This document shows, piece after piece, positions 34,649 through 47,100 of a stretch of 64,000 bases of DNA. Made by a program: the position numbers and the translations under genes. Source of the DNA: Suillus spraguei (taxonomy: Eukaryota > Basidiomycota > Agaricomycetes > Boletales > Suillaceae); NCBI GenBank assembly GCA_016800925.1, contig JABCPU010000065.1, forward strand, positions 1 through 64,000. Reading direction: 5' to 3'. Position 1 is the stretch's first letter; each line of letters opens with the position of its first letter. The notes under the pieces were generated by a model, which had not been told where the DNA came from, ran no database searches, and saw only the letters and a list, made by a program, of their open reading frames with translations.

Positions 34649-34759
34649 TCATTCGCACAAACATAGTGATGAATTGCAAGGGTCTCCCACGGACTCACAT
34701 GCACGGACATACATAGATCCTGTCAAAGCAACAACAATGGCGAGGATGGAGAAATGCAT
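34649..34759 (-). CDS. Tiny secreted Cys-rich protein, 36 aa (candidate)
   Basis: MHFSILAIVVALTGSMYVRA is a textbook signal peptide, followed by a 16-residue tail with four cysteines (C-X6-C-X4-C-X-C). A TATA box (GCTATAAAAG on the minus strand, 34848-34858) lies about 90 bp upstream of the ATG. The copy in unit 2 (42833-42939) keeps TATA box and Cys tail but has a 4-nt deletion after the ATG. Small secreted proteins of this sort are common in Agaricomycetes. The mature part is unusually short, so truncation or a missing exon is possible. Confidence 0.4.
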   Translation of the reverse strand: MHFSILAIVVALTGSMYVRACESVGDPCNSSLCLCE

Positions 34760-35399
34760 TTCTGTGATATGGAATCTTCTCAGGAGGATCTCGAATGATG
34801 TCTCTGAATGGGGGAATACTGTAGGACGGCAACCAGCTTTTACTTTTATAGCCTGCATATACTCATGGGTACGATTCCGATTGATTTGGAAAAGTTGTCA
34901 CTATCGGACGGCATAATATGCAGGAGCCATATTCAATTGATTACAACAGTTGCGTCATAACCTGCTGGCAGGCATTGACAATTCTCTTCTTCGCAACCAC
35001 CGAATACTCGCTCGAATCTCTGGTCTCTCGTCATCACCCCATTTATCGCTTCATCATTTGAACTTGCAGTGACCCTGCCAATGCAGCGACAAAGCCGAGT
35101 GCCCCGACTCCATTTTCGCGTGCTCATAATCTGTTCATTCGTGTTTAGACGCAACAATATAGAGTACAGCTATGCAATACAAAACACTCATACTACCAAA
35201 TTACCAACCATGACAAATGAGAAAGAACCCAACCAGTTGAATGCCTGGCGCATGCGGCCTCCAACTCTTTAAACTCGCCTGCATCTGAGTTCGTCATGCG
35301 TAAACCAATCCATCATCTACGCGGATGACCCGGTCATCTTAGCCGCCTTCCTCGCTCGCCCACCTTGCGTGAGAGCACTATCTGCCTTGCAGCTCACAT

Positions 35400-35769
35400 A
35401 AAGCTCAGGACCTCCCTATGTATCATAAAGGTAGTCGTATGGTATACAATAGGCCTCGACAAGCGGGTGGTACCAGAATAACAGCCGATCTTTGGGTCCT
35501 ACCACCTGAGATAACGCAATTCCACGGACAAACAAAAAAAACGTTTGCATAGTTGGTCGTGGTGATGAGAACTGAATCAGCGTGTCCTTCGTGGTGATTA
35601 ACAGGTCATGAAGTCCGTTGGCCTTGACTTCATATATCTCCTGGTCTTGACCTCGACTCCGCTTGACTGCTGTGACACGAAATGCGATGCAAGGAGAATG
35701 CAGCCTGCAGCTCGCGAAACGAGAAGCGTTCAAGTTATCAAGCAAGACGTGAAGTTGATCTACAGCCAT
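35400..35769 (-). pseudogene. HET C-terminal fragment fused to an NLR-WD40 tail, unit 1
   Basis: The minus strand reads as the post-HET region of the WD40-TPR-HET family (LLDNLNASRFASCRLHSPCI, ANGLHDLLITTKDTLIQFSS), then switches at about 35510 to VVGPKDRLLFW, the C-terminal motif of NACHT-WD40 NLRs seen also at about 12010. It lies just downstream of copy B. A matching chimera occurs at 43580 in unit 2. Confidence 0.7.
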
Positions 35770-35936
35770 GACATATCGGAGCGAGGAAATGAACGTCTGA
35801 AGCCTATTGTTTCAACTTTATCCTATGGTATGAGAGACCGTAAATGAATGATGGGGTAAGGGTATAAAAGAAGGAAATGTCGAGAATGAAAACCGCCTAG
35901 AGATCTATTTCTTCCAAAACAAATGAGTACACACAG

Positions 35937-38900
35937 CTACAGTATTTCGAGTGTCCTGAGGTTCATCATACTGTGAACAGAATATACTTCTTGGACTTGT
36001 GTAATGATATCATGATCTGATGCAATTCGCTTGTATTCTCCGCTCCGTTGCTGTACTAGCAGGAATGCGCTGAATGGCTGTCCAAGGCGGACAATCAATC
36101 GCATTGCGCGCTCGCCCAATTGTGAATCAACCGGGTCATGTTCCCCGGACGACTCAGGCAGAGAAAAGTCATCGTCATCGTCATCCACGCTCTCTGTATC
36201 GTCTCCATGGTCAGGTAGCTCGAAGAGACGACGATCCCACGGACGGACGAGTAAGAATGGCCGTCGAGCAGGTTTTCCTCGTGTGAACTGAGATAACTTG
36301 TCCTCCGTACTGATCTGCAGGTCACGAAGCCCGTCTGCCTTGACTGCATACGTGAAGTAGCTCTCCTTGTGTTCAGTTGATCTCCGTCTGATTTCTGTGA
36401 CAGGGAATACGATACATGGCAGATGCAGCCGGCGGTGATCAAAACGTGGGGCTCTCAGGCGCTCGAGCGAGCTGTACAACTTCAGAGCTAACTCGACAAC
36501 CACGGTATCTTGCAGCGACGAGACCGATCTCTGCATCTCATCTTCAGATATAGGTGGCAGCGTGTACAGTGAGGTTTTGTATGAGGTGATGTGGGCAGGC
36601 AGACAGCTATTGAATTCGGATGATGTTCCGACCCAGTCCAGGGCAGTAATGTCTCCAGACTCGGCGACGATCTCCTGCAAGAGCCGCCCGAGCGCCCTTT
36701 GCTTCTTTTCGCCATACATAATAGGGAGCTGGACACCAAATATTCCAAATAATGAGTACGCAATGTCTTCCTCCACTGTGGTGAAACGCGTCGACGCCCA
36801 TTGCAGTTTCTCACGGGCGTTGATCATTCCAGGGCTGAATGCGACGAGGGTCTGTGCATCTATCCCCGTCGCATCCCCCAACTCCTGCATGATTGCAGCA
36901 GATTTTTTGTGGTTAGGAGAGTGGTCATCGAGATACGGGGTCCAGTCACTTTGGTAGAAGCGGATGACTTTCGGAGCGAGGAATTCCGGTACGGTCCATC
37001 CTCTCGTGTTCCATGCGCTCCTTGCCAGTGCACCCGGCTTCGATGAAGGCGGAACGTCAGACAGGTAGACCATTGTGAGCGCTGAAGTGCGATACCACGT
37101 GAACATGGAATTGAGCGATTTTTGGAGTTCGACGTTGTTAGCCTGGTCGATGCAACATGAATCAATCCACCCCCAACGATACCCTGCAGCACGAGCTGTT
37201 TTGCAGAAAGACTGCAACTTGGTGATCCCGCCAACTGCTTCCAGCTCATCTACAACTTTGTCCTTGATGTCGTGCAGCAGTGGTTCCTTTCCTTCCCACC
37301 GATGCGATAGCGTGACACAACGGAAGTATGTCGCTACGACATCTTTGATGCGCTCCTTTCGGAGATCTATGTGCACCAATAATGACGACAAAAGTTCCTT
37401 GTATTCTGTGCTCTTTCTGAAGGCGCTGATCTGTACCTCTCGATCGCATAGGCGCCCAGTGAAGGTATCGAGCAGACGATGTGGGACGTCGTTGAGTTGA
37501 GCCTTAATGGTCTCTTGGATAGCTACTTCTGCTTCGGACGGATTGATGTATTGTTGGCGCAAGTCTGGGAAAAGTCAATATGATTATGATGTGGTGATTC
37601 TGGGGCGTACTTTGTGTTTGGTGTGAGAAACATTTTCCAACTTGAAGAGCATGAATTTGAAGCCTCGATGGCTTCATCATATCGGTGTGCGCCATGAAGT
37701 ACCGCATGCTTCAACTGATATCCGATGTAAGATGAGGGGTTGAGTTCGATGACCTGCGTATCATAAAAAGAGTGTCGAATACGAAACGGCAGTGTCATCG
37801 TACCTTTTTTGCGTCGATGAGTGCGTCGTCCCATAGCATTTTCCCTGATCTCGCCTTACTCCGGTTCGCGAAGATAGTATCAGTTGCAAGATCGAGGTTG
37901 ATCACGGCAGAGTAAAGTTCGATAGCCCTGTCGTAATTACCCGCAGCAAGAGCATCATCACCGCCCGCGGTAAAGTGCATGCTGCAATCTCGTTGAAAGC
38001 TAAGTGAATGATGGATTGAGAATTATACTTTTGACGTCCAAGACTTGCCTGTGGACCAATCAGGCAGCGTGCTTGCGTGGCCTCGTCGGCCGTATCCATC
38101 ATATATCGATATGCTTTGAAAGCTTCTTGAAGTCTACCTGCCGAAGGAGCGCATGGCACTGATTCTGGTGTGCAGTTCGCCACAAGGACATGAGGTCCCA
38201 CCCGAATAACTAGGAAATGAAGTGTGAAACCCCGATCTGCAGTTATATTTGAATGAACCTACCACCACGAAGACATCATATTTGGAATGTATGGCCGACA
38301 TGGACGAGAAACGAATGGTGTTGACAGCGGAAGTGAAGTGGTCGGCAGCTTCGTTATAATGCACTCCATCCACACTATCTAAGACACTCAACCTAGTTGG
38401 ACGTGAAGATAAGCCTGAGTGGAAGGATTGCAAAATTCAGTGTCGATGCATGGATCTGGTGTCAATAACACTCACTTCCACGATCTGACAGGCAAGGATA
38501 TCGACACTGGGACAAGTGGTAGCTAGGTCTTGGACGCGCAGAATAGCCTCCTCATGTTCATGTGCATTAAAAAGGGCGATGGCCTGACAACCGCCACATA
38601 AGTAGCGACCACAGGAGACAAGAATGACGCACCTTGATCAAGAGTAGGAGATGTGTTTTCTTGAGATTTGCGTCCACAAACAGGAACCCAAGGTCAAACG
38701 CTTTCATCGCGTTCTGGAACTGCCTTTTACCGCAGAGAGCGATGCCCTTGGAGATGCAGCCCATCAAGGATGGCTGAATGCTCATGGCCTATATCCCATG
38801 TAAGATATCCTGTGCTAAAAAGGTCGGAGAGGACAGTGTATATCACCTTGAGTGCGTCATCAGTGCGTGGTCCCAGTCTGCTTTTCTCGCCATAACAAAC

Positions 38901-40180
38901 GAGCGATTCGCATAAGAGTTGTAGTCGTTGCTATCATCGTTGATCTCTTTTGTGAGCAGCTGTCAGCAGCAGACAAGTCGCCGGTTATGCATGCATTGCG
39001 GGCGATATGTTGATAGCGAGGATCTGCATCACCCATGGTCAGATTGCATGGTGAGAATGAAGACTAGAAACAAACTTCGCATCAGACTGTTGAACCTTGG
39101 TATCAACATTGATTATCAATATGCAAGGAGACGAGTAATGCATGGGAACTCACATTATCTGCCGCTTGTTCCTTCGGGGTGTCTCCCGGTAACACATGCT
39201 TGAAGAAAATGAGATGAAGAAGGGACGGAAGATAAAGAGAATCTTACACCTGATGGCTGATCCTTTAGAATATACTCGGACGAAGGTACTGCCCACTTTG
39301 AGATCATTTTATCTCTTCCTCCGCTAGAATGTGCTTGCCATCCGTGGAGAAGGTAACACAATATACCAGATCGGTGCAAGTGAATATCGCGATGGTTTGA
39401 TGATCCGAAAGCCGCCAAATGCGAACCTGGTGATCTTCAGATGCGGACGCGAGAAGGGTGCCAGTAGGGTTAAGGGCAATCATCCAGACATGCAGTATGG
39501 CCCTTGCATGGTTCACCGACCTGCTTCCAGGTCGATGAATCCCAGATCCGTATGGTAGGATCAGATTGCTACCACCCGAAACAAGCTGTTTTCCATCGGG
39601 CGTCCACGCGAGTGACATATTCCATGATCTCAGTGACCCTTGAACTTTGCGATGCATTCCCTTGTGCCTGGATTCCATATTTGAATATCCAACAGGTTGC
39701 GATGGCAAGATGTTCACCAGACGGTGAATACTGAACGCAGGTGATGTAACGACAATGATTGGATTTCCTTGCACCTGCCATGTTTTTGTGTTCCAGAAAT
39801 CGTTGTGTCGTCATCTGAGCCACTCGCAAGAAATGTGCTGTCGGGGAAAAATCAAGGACATTATCATTTGGAGTGAACTTTGATGGGTTTGGTGAGAGAT
39901 TCGCCGTCTCTGTTCCAGGCGATGAGTTCTCCACCCAATCACCGCTTGCTATAATTGCCCATCTCTTGATACCGCAAGTCCTCGTATTCGCGGCGATGCC
40001 CCTCCATTTTCTTCAACACAACACCGTCTTCCAAGTCCCACAAACGAAGCGTCTGTCGACGAGGCCGTGACCATACGGCGTCTATCGGGGAAGACTGCGA
40101 CTCCCAAAACACTATTTCATGACCTTCAAATGTTTGAGTAGCCGTTGCGATTGGAATGATGGCTGTTCTTCTTCTGTCAT
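35937..40180 (-). pseudogene. WD40-TPR-HET copy B: HET exon intact, upstream exons broken
   Basis: Same exon order as copies A and C. The last exon (37564-35937) is fully open, 542 codons, with HET motifs YFRCVTLSHRWEGKE, GWIDSCCIDQANN and AWNTRGWTVPEFL. Upstream, the WD40 exon (40180 to about 39245) and several TPR exons carry many one-base deletions relative to nearly identical copy C, for example in exon 7 (about 38060 and 38140), exon 3 (about 38850-39010) and WD40 (about 39330, 39790, 40050, 40165). The full-length protein cannot be made; a HET-only product from an internal promoter is conceivable but unproven. Confidence 0.8.
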
Positions 40181-40387
40181 TCTGCTCGAGGTGGATGGCG
40201 TTGAGCACAACTTGCTGGAGAGCTTGTGGATGTCTTGATCCAAGTTTCAGAGGTGGTGTTCCGGGCCTTTTTGTGCTTCTCAACCTGCTTCATGTACTTA
40301 TCATTAGACGCCCAGGACACGGGGCCTGAAACCTATATCTGCAGCCAATCCAGGGCCAGCTTTCCTCTCTTCATCTAGCTATCCACC

Positions 40388-41011
40388 ATGACCATCCATC
40401 CATTCGATTCCATCATGGACGTACGGCCAGTGAATCGATACCATTCCTACCGGAAAAATTGAGTTGCGGGCGAATCTGCAAGGTGGAAGTCTATAACACA
40501 GCAGAAACAAACTTGCGTACGTACCCTCTGCCTTGTTATTTAGCTGTAATCGTCATGCAGATCAACAGCGATATCTACAAGCTCTTCATTTCAAGTATCG
40601 TGCCTCGCCCTATTGCATTAGTGTCCATGATAGCGACTAGGGGCGTAGAGAACCTGGCGCCATTCTGGTTAGCTACACATTTGTTATCAAACGTGTTCTG
40701 CACACTTACCTGGCTTGCATCCACCAGTTCGCTCAACATAGTAGGCAATACAACAAACAACATCTTAGTTCGATAACCTCTTCCCATCGGTCACGAACTA
40801 CCCGCCTGTCATCTCATTTGCATGCAACCACAGCACTCCGGCCGCCTCAAAAACAGTCGCGAACGTGAAGAAAGCCGGAGATCAACCATTATCGTCGTTA
40901 ACGCAGAGGCAAGTACCATAGATACTCCTCCAGGCCCGACGACTCACGAGTGGACTATCAGCGATCCGACAAAGAAAAATGTGTATGCGTGTGCACCATG
41001 GAGTGCGAGGT
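40388..41011 (+). pseudogene. Flavin reductase-like (split-barrel FMN-binding) remnant
   Basis: NSDIYKLFISSIVPRPIALV followed by S-M-I-A-T-RGVENLAPF is the N-terminal signature of the flavin reductase-like/DIM6-NTAB family of FMN-binding split-barrel proteins. Later pieces fit the family in other frames: VTNYPPVISFA (about 40795-40830) and PPGPTTHEWTIS (about 40930), but not the rest of the fold. Stops and frame changes exclude an intact product. The first about 90 bp recur at 48599-48690, where unit 2 ends. Confidence 0.55.
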
Positions 41012-42155
41012 GATTTCATTTCCTGCCAAGCCCGCTCCTTCGCTAACCACGCTACCTTAGCCCAGCAGCTCTGCAAATCCATAGATATCACATATGATCC
41101 ACCAAGTGACATGCGAGCACCGCATCACGCTCATCCTCGCCCACGTCAAATACACCCACGTGCACAAAGATATACTTACAAGCATTATCACTTACTACTA
41201 CCAGGAAATAATGAGAATGGCACATTATCTCTGTCTTTCCTTGTAAGTTTTATCCATAATCAAATGGATCCCAGTCTGAGCGAACGTCTCTCAGGTGTTC
41301 AGCACCACATATCACAATACAGAGATGTAGCATAGACCTACGACAACAATCAGTCTGTCTGTTCCGTCTTGCCCGTCTTTGCATCGTTCCGATCATAGTA
41401 GTCCCCGGACTCCGTCACGACATTTATCAACCATCACGATCTCGCTCCCTTTGGTCTAAATCCCTGCCGCTGTCCCTTCTACTATCATCTCATCATCCCT
41501 GTCTCCTCAGTCATCACTGTCACATTCTTGTCGCCTATTGCGATCACTTTGTCTTCTAGGGTCACGGACATCCAAATCCCTCCATCTAGATCCCCCTCTC
41601 AATTTCTCACAGTTATCATCCCTCCTACTATTCTTCCCTCAGCTCCGTCTGACAGCGAAACCCTCCTTGAAACAGTCGCAGTCCCACTGCCACTGCCACT
41701 CTTGCTGTCCTCCCTACTGCTCTCCTGTCCCACAAGCGTGACATATCGTTGTAGGGTTGTTTGAGTCATGTGACCCGTTCATAGACTCAATCACAAGACC
41801 CGTGACGCACAGCTGGGCCATGTAGTGCGTCAGGCGAAGATCGGATTGGCACGTTGGCAGTCAGAGATGTCCCGCTTGAATGCTGATGGTGGAGAGGGTG
41901 AGTATGTGGGTGATATGTTTATAAGTACCGCCTTGGACACGCCAGTAAATCAGTCATGCAATGATGTACTATGTGCGCAGCCCTGAGTCAGGCAGTATCA
42001 TGGGGGAGAACTCACCAGCAGGTATGCCTTCCCATCATTGATACCGCCCTGCTTGAACTTCACTGGCAGAGATCACCCTCACCCAGGCTTCGGACAGTAA
42101 CTGTTGGAAGGCAGTAGCTGAGATGCAGGGTCCATATGGAATAGATGTACAAGGT
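41012..42155. other. Intergenic spacer between units 1 and 2
   Basis: C/T-rich stretch about 41340-41760 with no supported gene, RNA or repeat. From about 42156 the unit-2 copy begins (the GTACTACGTGCCAATGAAGA block, also at 48703). Confidence 0.45.
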
Positions 42156-42832
42156 ATATGTACTACGTGCCAATGAAGATTAGCATGTGCCTAGGTAATT
42201 GATGGCCAAAGCAAATGGGCTTGGGGGATCCAGATGTCTCGTAAGTATCGGTTATTACCATCAAAACTGACGTATAACGTCTGCAAGGCAGCCTCATACT
42301 CTTCATAGGCTCTCAAGACTAATTAAGCGGCATTTGAATTCCAATCCAGTCCAATCATCGTCGAAGAGACTCACAAAATGAAGTTGCAGGTGAGTTCCGC
42401 GTCACATCCAGATCTACTTGTCACGAACGCAGGCCTGACCGAGGCCTAGGGCATCATCTACTCAAAGTCACCGGCCATTCCCGGGGCCACTTAAGTATGC
42501 AAAAATGGCTATACCGCTCGATAATGGCTGGAATATTAAACTGAAGCAAATATGTTAATTGCAAATACGAGTGTTCAGACTTTATCCGTTAGACGCCAAA
42601 GAACGCCGCCGGTCTACGCTCATGTTCAACGTCAACGCTGTCATCTATACATATACCTCGGTCCTCATTCAAGATTACGACAGTATGAAAAGTTGTACTG
42701 ATGGGCTCAAAACCAAGTATCGCGTCATCAACCATGATACCAAGCGGGAACATGTCATGTCTTGACATTGCTGGCTCAATTTCCCCCCCAGTTACAGCTG
42801 GCAGATCCAGCAACCTGCTCATACTCGCTTCA

Positions 42833-42939
42833 TCATTCGCACAAACATAGTGACGAATTGCAAAGGTCTCCCACGCACCCACATGCACGGACATACATTG
42901 ATGCTGTCAAAGCAACAACAACGGCGAGGAGGAATGCAT
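42833..42939 (-). pseudogene. Tiny secreted Cys-rich protein, frame-broken copy
   Basis: Counterpart of 34649-34759. The hydrophobic core (LLAVVVALTASMYVRA) and Cys tail (CGCVGDLCNSSLCLCE) are still readable, and the upstream GCTATAAAAG box is retained (about 43024-43034). A 4-nt deletion right after the ATG disconnects start and tail. Confidence 0.5.
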
Positions 42940-43579
42940 TTCTGTGCGAAGTGATATGGAATCTTCTCAGGAGGATCTCGAATGATATCTCTGAATGGGG
43001 GATCACTGTAGGACGGCGACCAGCTTTTATAGCCTGCATATACTCATGGGTACGATTCTGATTGATTTGGAAAAATTGTTACTGTCGAACGGCAGAATAT
43101 GCAGGAGCCATATTCAATTGATTACAACAGTTGTGTCATAACCTGCTGGCAGGCATTGACAATTCTCTTCTTCGCAACCACCGAATACTCGCTCGAATCT
43201 CTGGTCTCTCATCATGACCCCATTTATCGCTTCACCATTTGAACTTGCAGTGACCCTGCCAACGCAGCGACAAAGCCGAGTGCCCCGACTCCATTTTTGC
43301 ATGCTCACAATCCATTTGTTCGTATTTGGACGCAGGTACAGCTACGCAATACAAAACACTCATACTACCAAGTTACCGTCCATGACAAACAAGAAAGAAC
43401 CCAAGCAGTTGGATGCCTGGCGCATGCGGCCTCCAACTCTTTAAAGTCGCCTGCATCTGAGTTCGTTATGTGTAATCCAATCCATCAACTACGTGGATAA
43501 CCCGGCTGTCTTACTCGCCTTCCTTGCTCGCCCATCTTGCGTGAGAGCACTTTCAGCATTGTTGCCGGTGCTGTCCATG

Positions 43580-43950
43580 TCTCACATAAAGCCTAGGACC
43601 TCCCCTAGGTATCACTAATGCAGTCGTATGGTTACATAATAGGCCTCGACAAGCAGGTGGTACCCATAATAACAGCCGATCTTTGGGTCCTACCACCTGA
43701 GATAACGCAATTCCACGGACAAACAAGAAAAAACGTCTGCATAGTTGGTCGTGGTGATGAGAACTGAATCAGCGTGTCCTTCGTGGTGATTAACAGGTCA
43801 TGAAGTCCGTTGGCCTTGACTTCATATATCTCCTGGTCTTGACCTCGACCCCGCTTGACTGCTGTGACACGAAATGCGATGCAAGGCAAATGCAGCCTGC
43901 AGCTCGCGAAACGAGAAGCGTTCAAGTTGTCAAGCAAGACGTGAAGTTGA
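43580..43950 (-). pseudogene. HET C-terminal fragment fused to an NLR-WD40 tail, unit 2
   Basis: As at 35400, but the NLR tail is longer and better kept: VVGPKDRLLLWVPPACRGLL, continuing to a segment equivalent to TTALVIPRGGP of the pseudogene at 12010-12110. One frame change separates HET part and tail. The fusion predates the duplication of the unit, because both units carry it. Confidence 0.7.
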
Positions 43951-44128
43951 TCTACAGCAATGACATATCGGAGCGAGCATATGGACGTCTGAACCCTATT
44001 GTTTCAACTTCATCCTATGGTATGAGACACCATATATGAATGATGGCGTAATGGCGTAAAAGAAGAAAATATCGAGAATGAAAACCGCCTAGAGATCTAT
44101 TTCTTCCAGGATAAATGAGTACACGCAG

Positions 44129-47100
44129 CTACAATATTTCGAGTGTCCTGACGTCCATCATACCGTGAACAGAATCTACGTCTTGGACTTGTGTAATGAT
44201 ATCACGATCGGATGCAATTCTCTTGTATTCTCCGTTGCGTTGCTGCCCTAGCAGGAATGCGCTGAATGGCTGTCCAAGGCGGGCAATCAATCGCATTGCA
44301 CACTCGCTCAATTCTGAATCAAGTGGGCCCTGTCCTTTGGGCGACCCAGGAAGAGTAAAGTAATGCACGCTCACTGCATCGTCTGCGTGGTTAGGTAGCT
44401 CGAGGAGACGACGATCCCAGGGACGGACGAGTAAGAACGACTGTCGAGTTGGTCTTCCTTGTGAGAACTGAAGCAACCTTTCCTCCGTGGTGATACGCAG
44501 GTCATGAAGCCCGTCTGCCTTGACTTCATACGTAAAGTAGGTCTGCTGTTCCATAGGTCTCCGTCTGATTTCTGTGACAGGAAACACGATGCATGGCAGA
44601 TGTAGCCGGCGGTGATCGAAACGTGGAACCCTCAGGCGCTCGAGCAAGCTGTACAGTTTCAAAGCTGACTCGACCATCACGGTGTCTTGTAACGACGGGA
44701 CTAATCTCTGCATATCATCTTCAGATACGGATGGCAAGGTGTACGACGGGGCATCGTATGAAGTGATATCGGCAGGCAGACAGCTGTTGAATTCGGATGA
44801 CGTTCCGACCCAGTCCAGGGCAGTAATGTCCCCAGACACAGCGACAATCTCCTGCAAGAGCCGTCCAAGCGCATTTTGCTTCCTCTCCCCATACATGATA
44901 GGGAGCTGAACACCAAAGATGCCAAATAATGAGTACGCGATATCTTCTTCCACTGTAGTGATACGGGTCGACGCCCATTGCAGTTTCTCGCGGGCGTTTA
45001 TCATTCCAGGACGGAAGGCGACAAGGGTCTGTGCATCAATCCCCGTCGCATACTCCAACTCCTGCATGATCGCCGCAGACTGCTTGTGGTTGGGAGAGTG
45101 GTTGTCAAGATACGGGGTCCAGTCACTTTGGTAGAAGCGGATGACTTTCGGAGCAAGGAATTCCGGTACGGTCCATCCTCGCGTGTTCCATGAGCTCCTT
45201 GCCAGTGCTCCAGGCTTCGATGAAGGTGGAACATCTGATAGGTATACCATCGTGAGCGCCGAGGTGCGATACCAGGTGAACATGGAGTTGAGCGATTTTT
45301 GGAGTTCGACGTTGTTAGCCTGGTCAATGCAACATGAATCAATCCACCCCCAGCGATACCCTGCAGCCCGGGCGGTTTTGCAAAAAGACAGCAACTTGGT
45401 GATCCCGCCAACTGCTTTCAGCTCGTCTACACCTTTGTCCTTGATGTCGTGCAGCAGTGGTTCCTTTCCTTCCCACCGATGCGATAGCGTGACACAACGG
45501 AAGTATGTCGCTACGACATCTTTGATGCGCTCCTTTCGGAGATCTATGTGCACCAATAATGATGACAAAAGTTCCTTGTATTCTGTGCTCTTTCTGAAGG
45601 CGCTGATCTGTACCTCTCGATCGCATAGGCGCCCAGTGAAGGTATCGAGCAGACGATGTGGGACGTCGTTGAGTTGAGCATTAATGGTCTCTTGGATAGC
45701 TACTTCTGCTTCGGATAGATTGATGTATTTTTGGCGCAGCTCTGGAGAAAGTGTCAATCATGTTTAAGGATGTGGTAATTCTGGGGCGTACTTTGTGTTT
45801 GCGTGTGAGAAGCATTTTCCAACCTGACGAGCATGGATTTGAAGGCTTCGATGGCTTCATCATATCGGTGTGCGCCATGAAGTACCGCATGCTTCAACTG
45901 ATATCCGATGTAAGATGAGGGGTTGAGTTCGATCACCTGCGTATCACCAAAATGAGTGTCGAATACGAAACGGCAGCTGCCATCGTACCTTTTCTGCGTC
46001 GAGGAGTGCGTGGTTCCATAGCATTTTCCCTGACCTCGCCCTGCTGCGGTTCGCAAAGATGGTATCGGTTGCAAAACCGAGGTTGATCACCGCAGAGTAA
46101 AGTTTGATAGCCCTGTCGTAATCACCTGCAGCAAGAGCATCATCGCCGCCCGCGGCATAGTACACGCTGCAATCTCGTTTGAAAGCTAATGAAGTGATGG
46201 ATTGAGAATTATACTTGGTTGACATCGCAAGACTTGCCTGTGGACCAATCAAGGCAGCGTGCTTTCGTGGCCTCATCGGCCGTATCCATCATATATCGAT
46301 ATGCTTTGAAAGCTTCTTGAAGTCTACCTGCCAAAAGGAGCGCATGGCACTGATTCTGGTGTGCAGTTCGCCACAAGGACATGAGGTCCCACCCGAATAA
46401 CTAGGAAAAGCACGATGAAGTGTGAAACCCCGATCTGCAGTTATATTCGAATGAACCTACCACCACGAAGACATCATATTTGGAATGTATGGCCGACATG
46501 GACGAGAAACGAATGGTGTTGACAGCGGAAGTGAAGTGGTCGGCAGCTTCGTTATAATGCACTCCATCCACACTATCTAAGACACTCAAGCCTAGTTGGA
46601 CGTGAAGATAAGCCTGAGTGGAAGGATTGCAAAATTCAGGGTTAATGCATGGATCTGGTGTCAATAACACTCACTTCCACGATCTGACAGGCAAGGATAT
46701 CGACACTGGGACAAGTGGTAGCTAGGTCTTGGACGCGCAGAATAGCCTCCTCATGTTCATGTGCATTAAAAAGGGCGATGGCCTGACAGCCGCCACATAA
46801 GTAGCGACCACAGGAGACAAGAATGACGCACCTTGATCAAGAGTAGGAGATGTGTTTTCTTGAGATTTGCGTCCACAAACAGGAACCCAAGGTCAAACGC
46901 TTTCATCGCGTTCTGGAACTGCCTTTTACCGCAGAGAGCAATACCCTTGGAGATGCAGCCCATCAAGGATGACTGAATGCTCATAGCCTATATCGCCATG
47001 TAAGATATCCTGGGCTAAAAAAGACAGTGTATATCACCTTGAGTGCGTCATCAAGTGCGTGGTCCCAATCTGCTTTTCTCGCCATAACAAACGAGCGATT

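Larger units (their letters stand above)
30430..42155. repeat. Tandem array unit 1 (most complete)
   Basis: Contains, left to right: unknown frames (30604-31471), GRC3 pseudogene, small secreted protein, HET/NLR-tail fragment, WD40-TPR-HET copy B, and flavin-reductase-like remnant. Segments recur in the same order and orientation in units 2 and 3. The left boundary is approximate. Confidence 0.8.
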
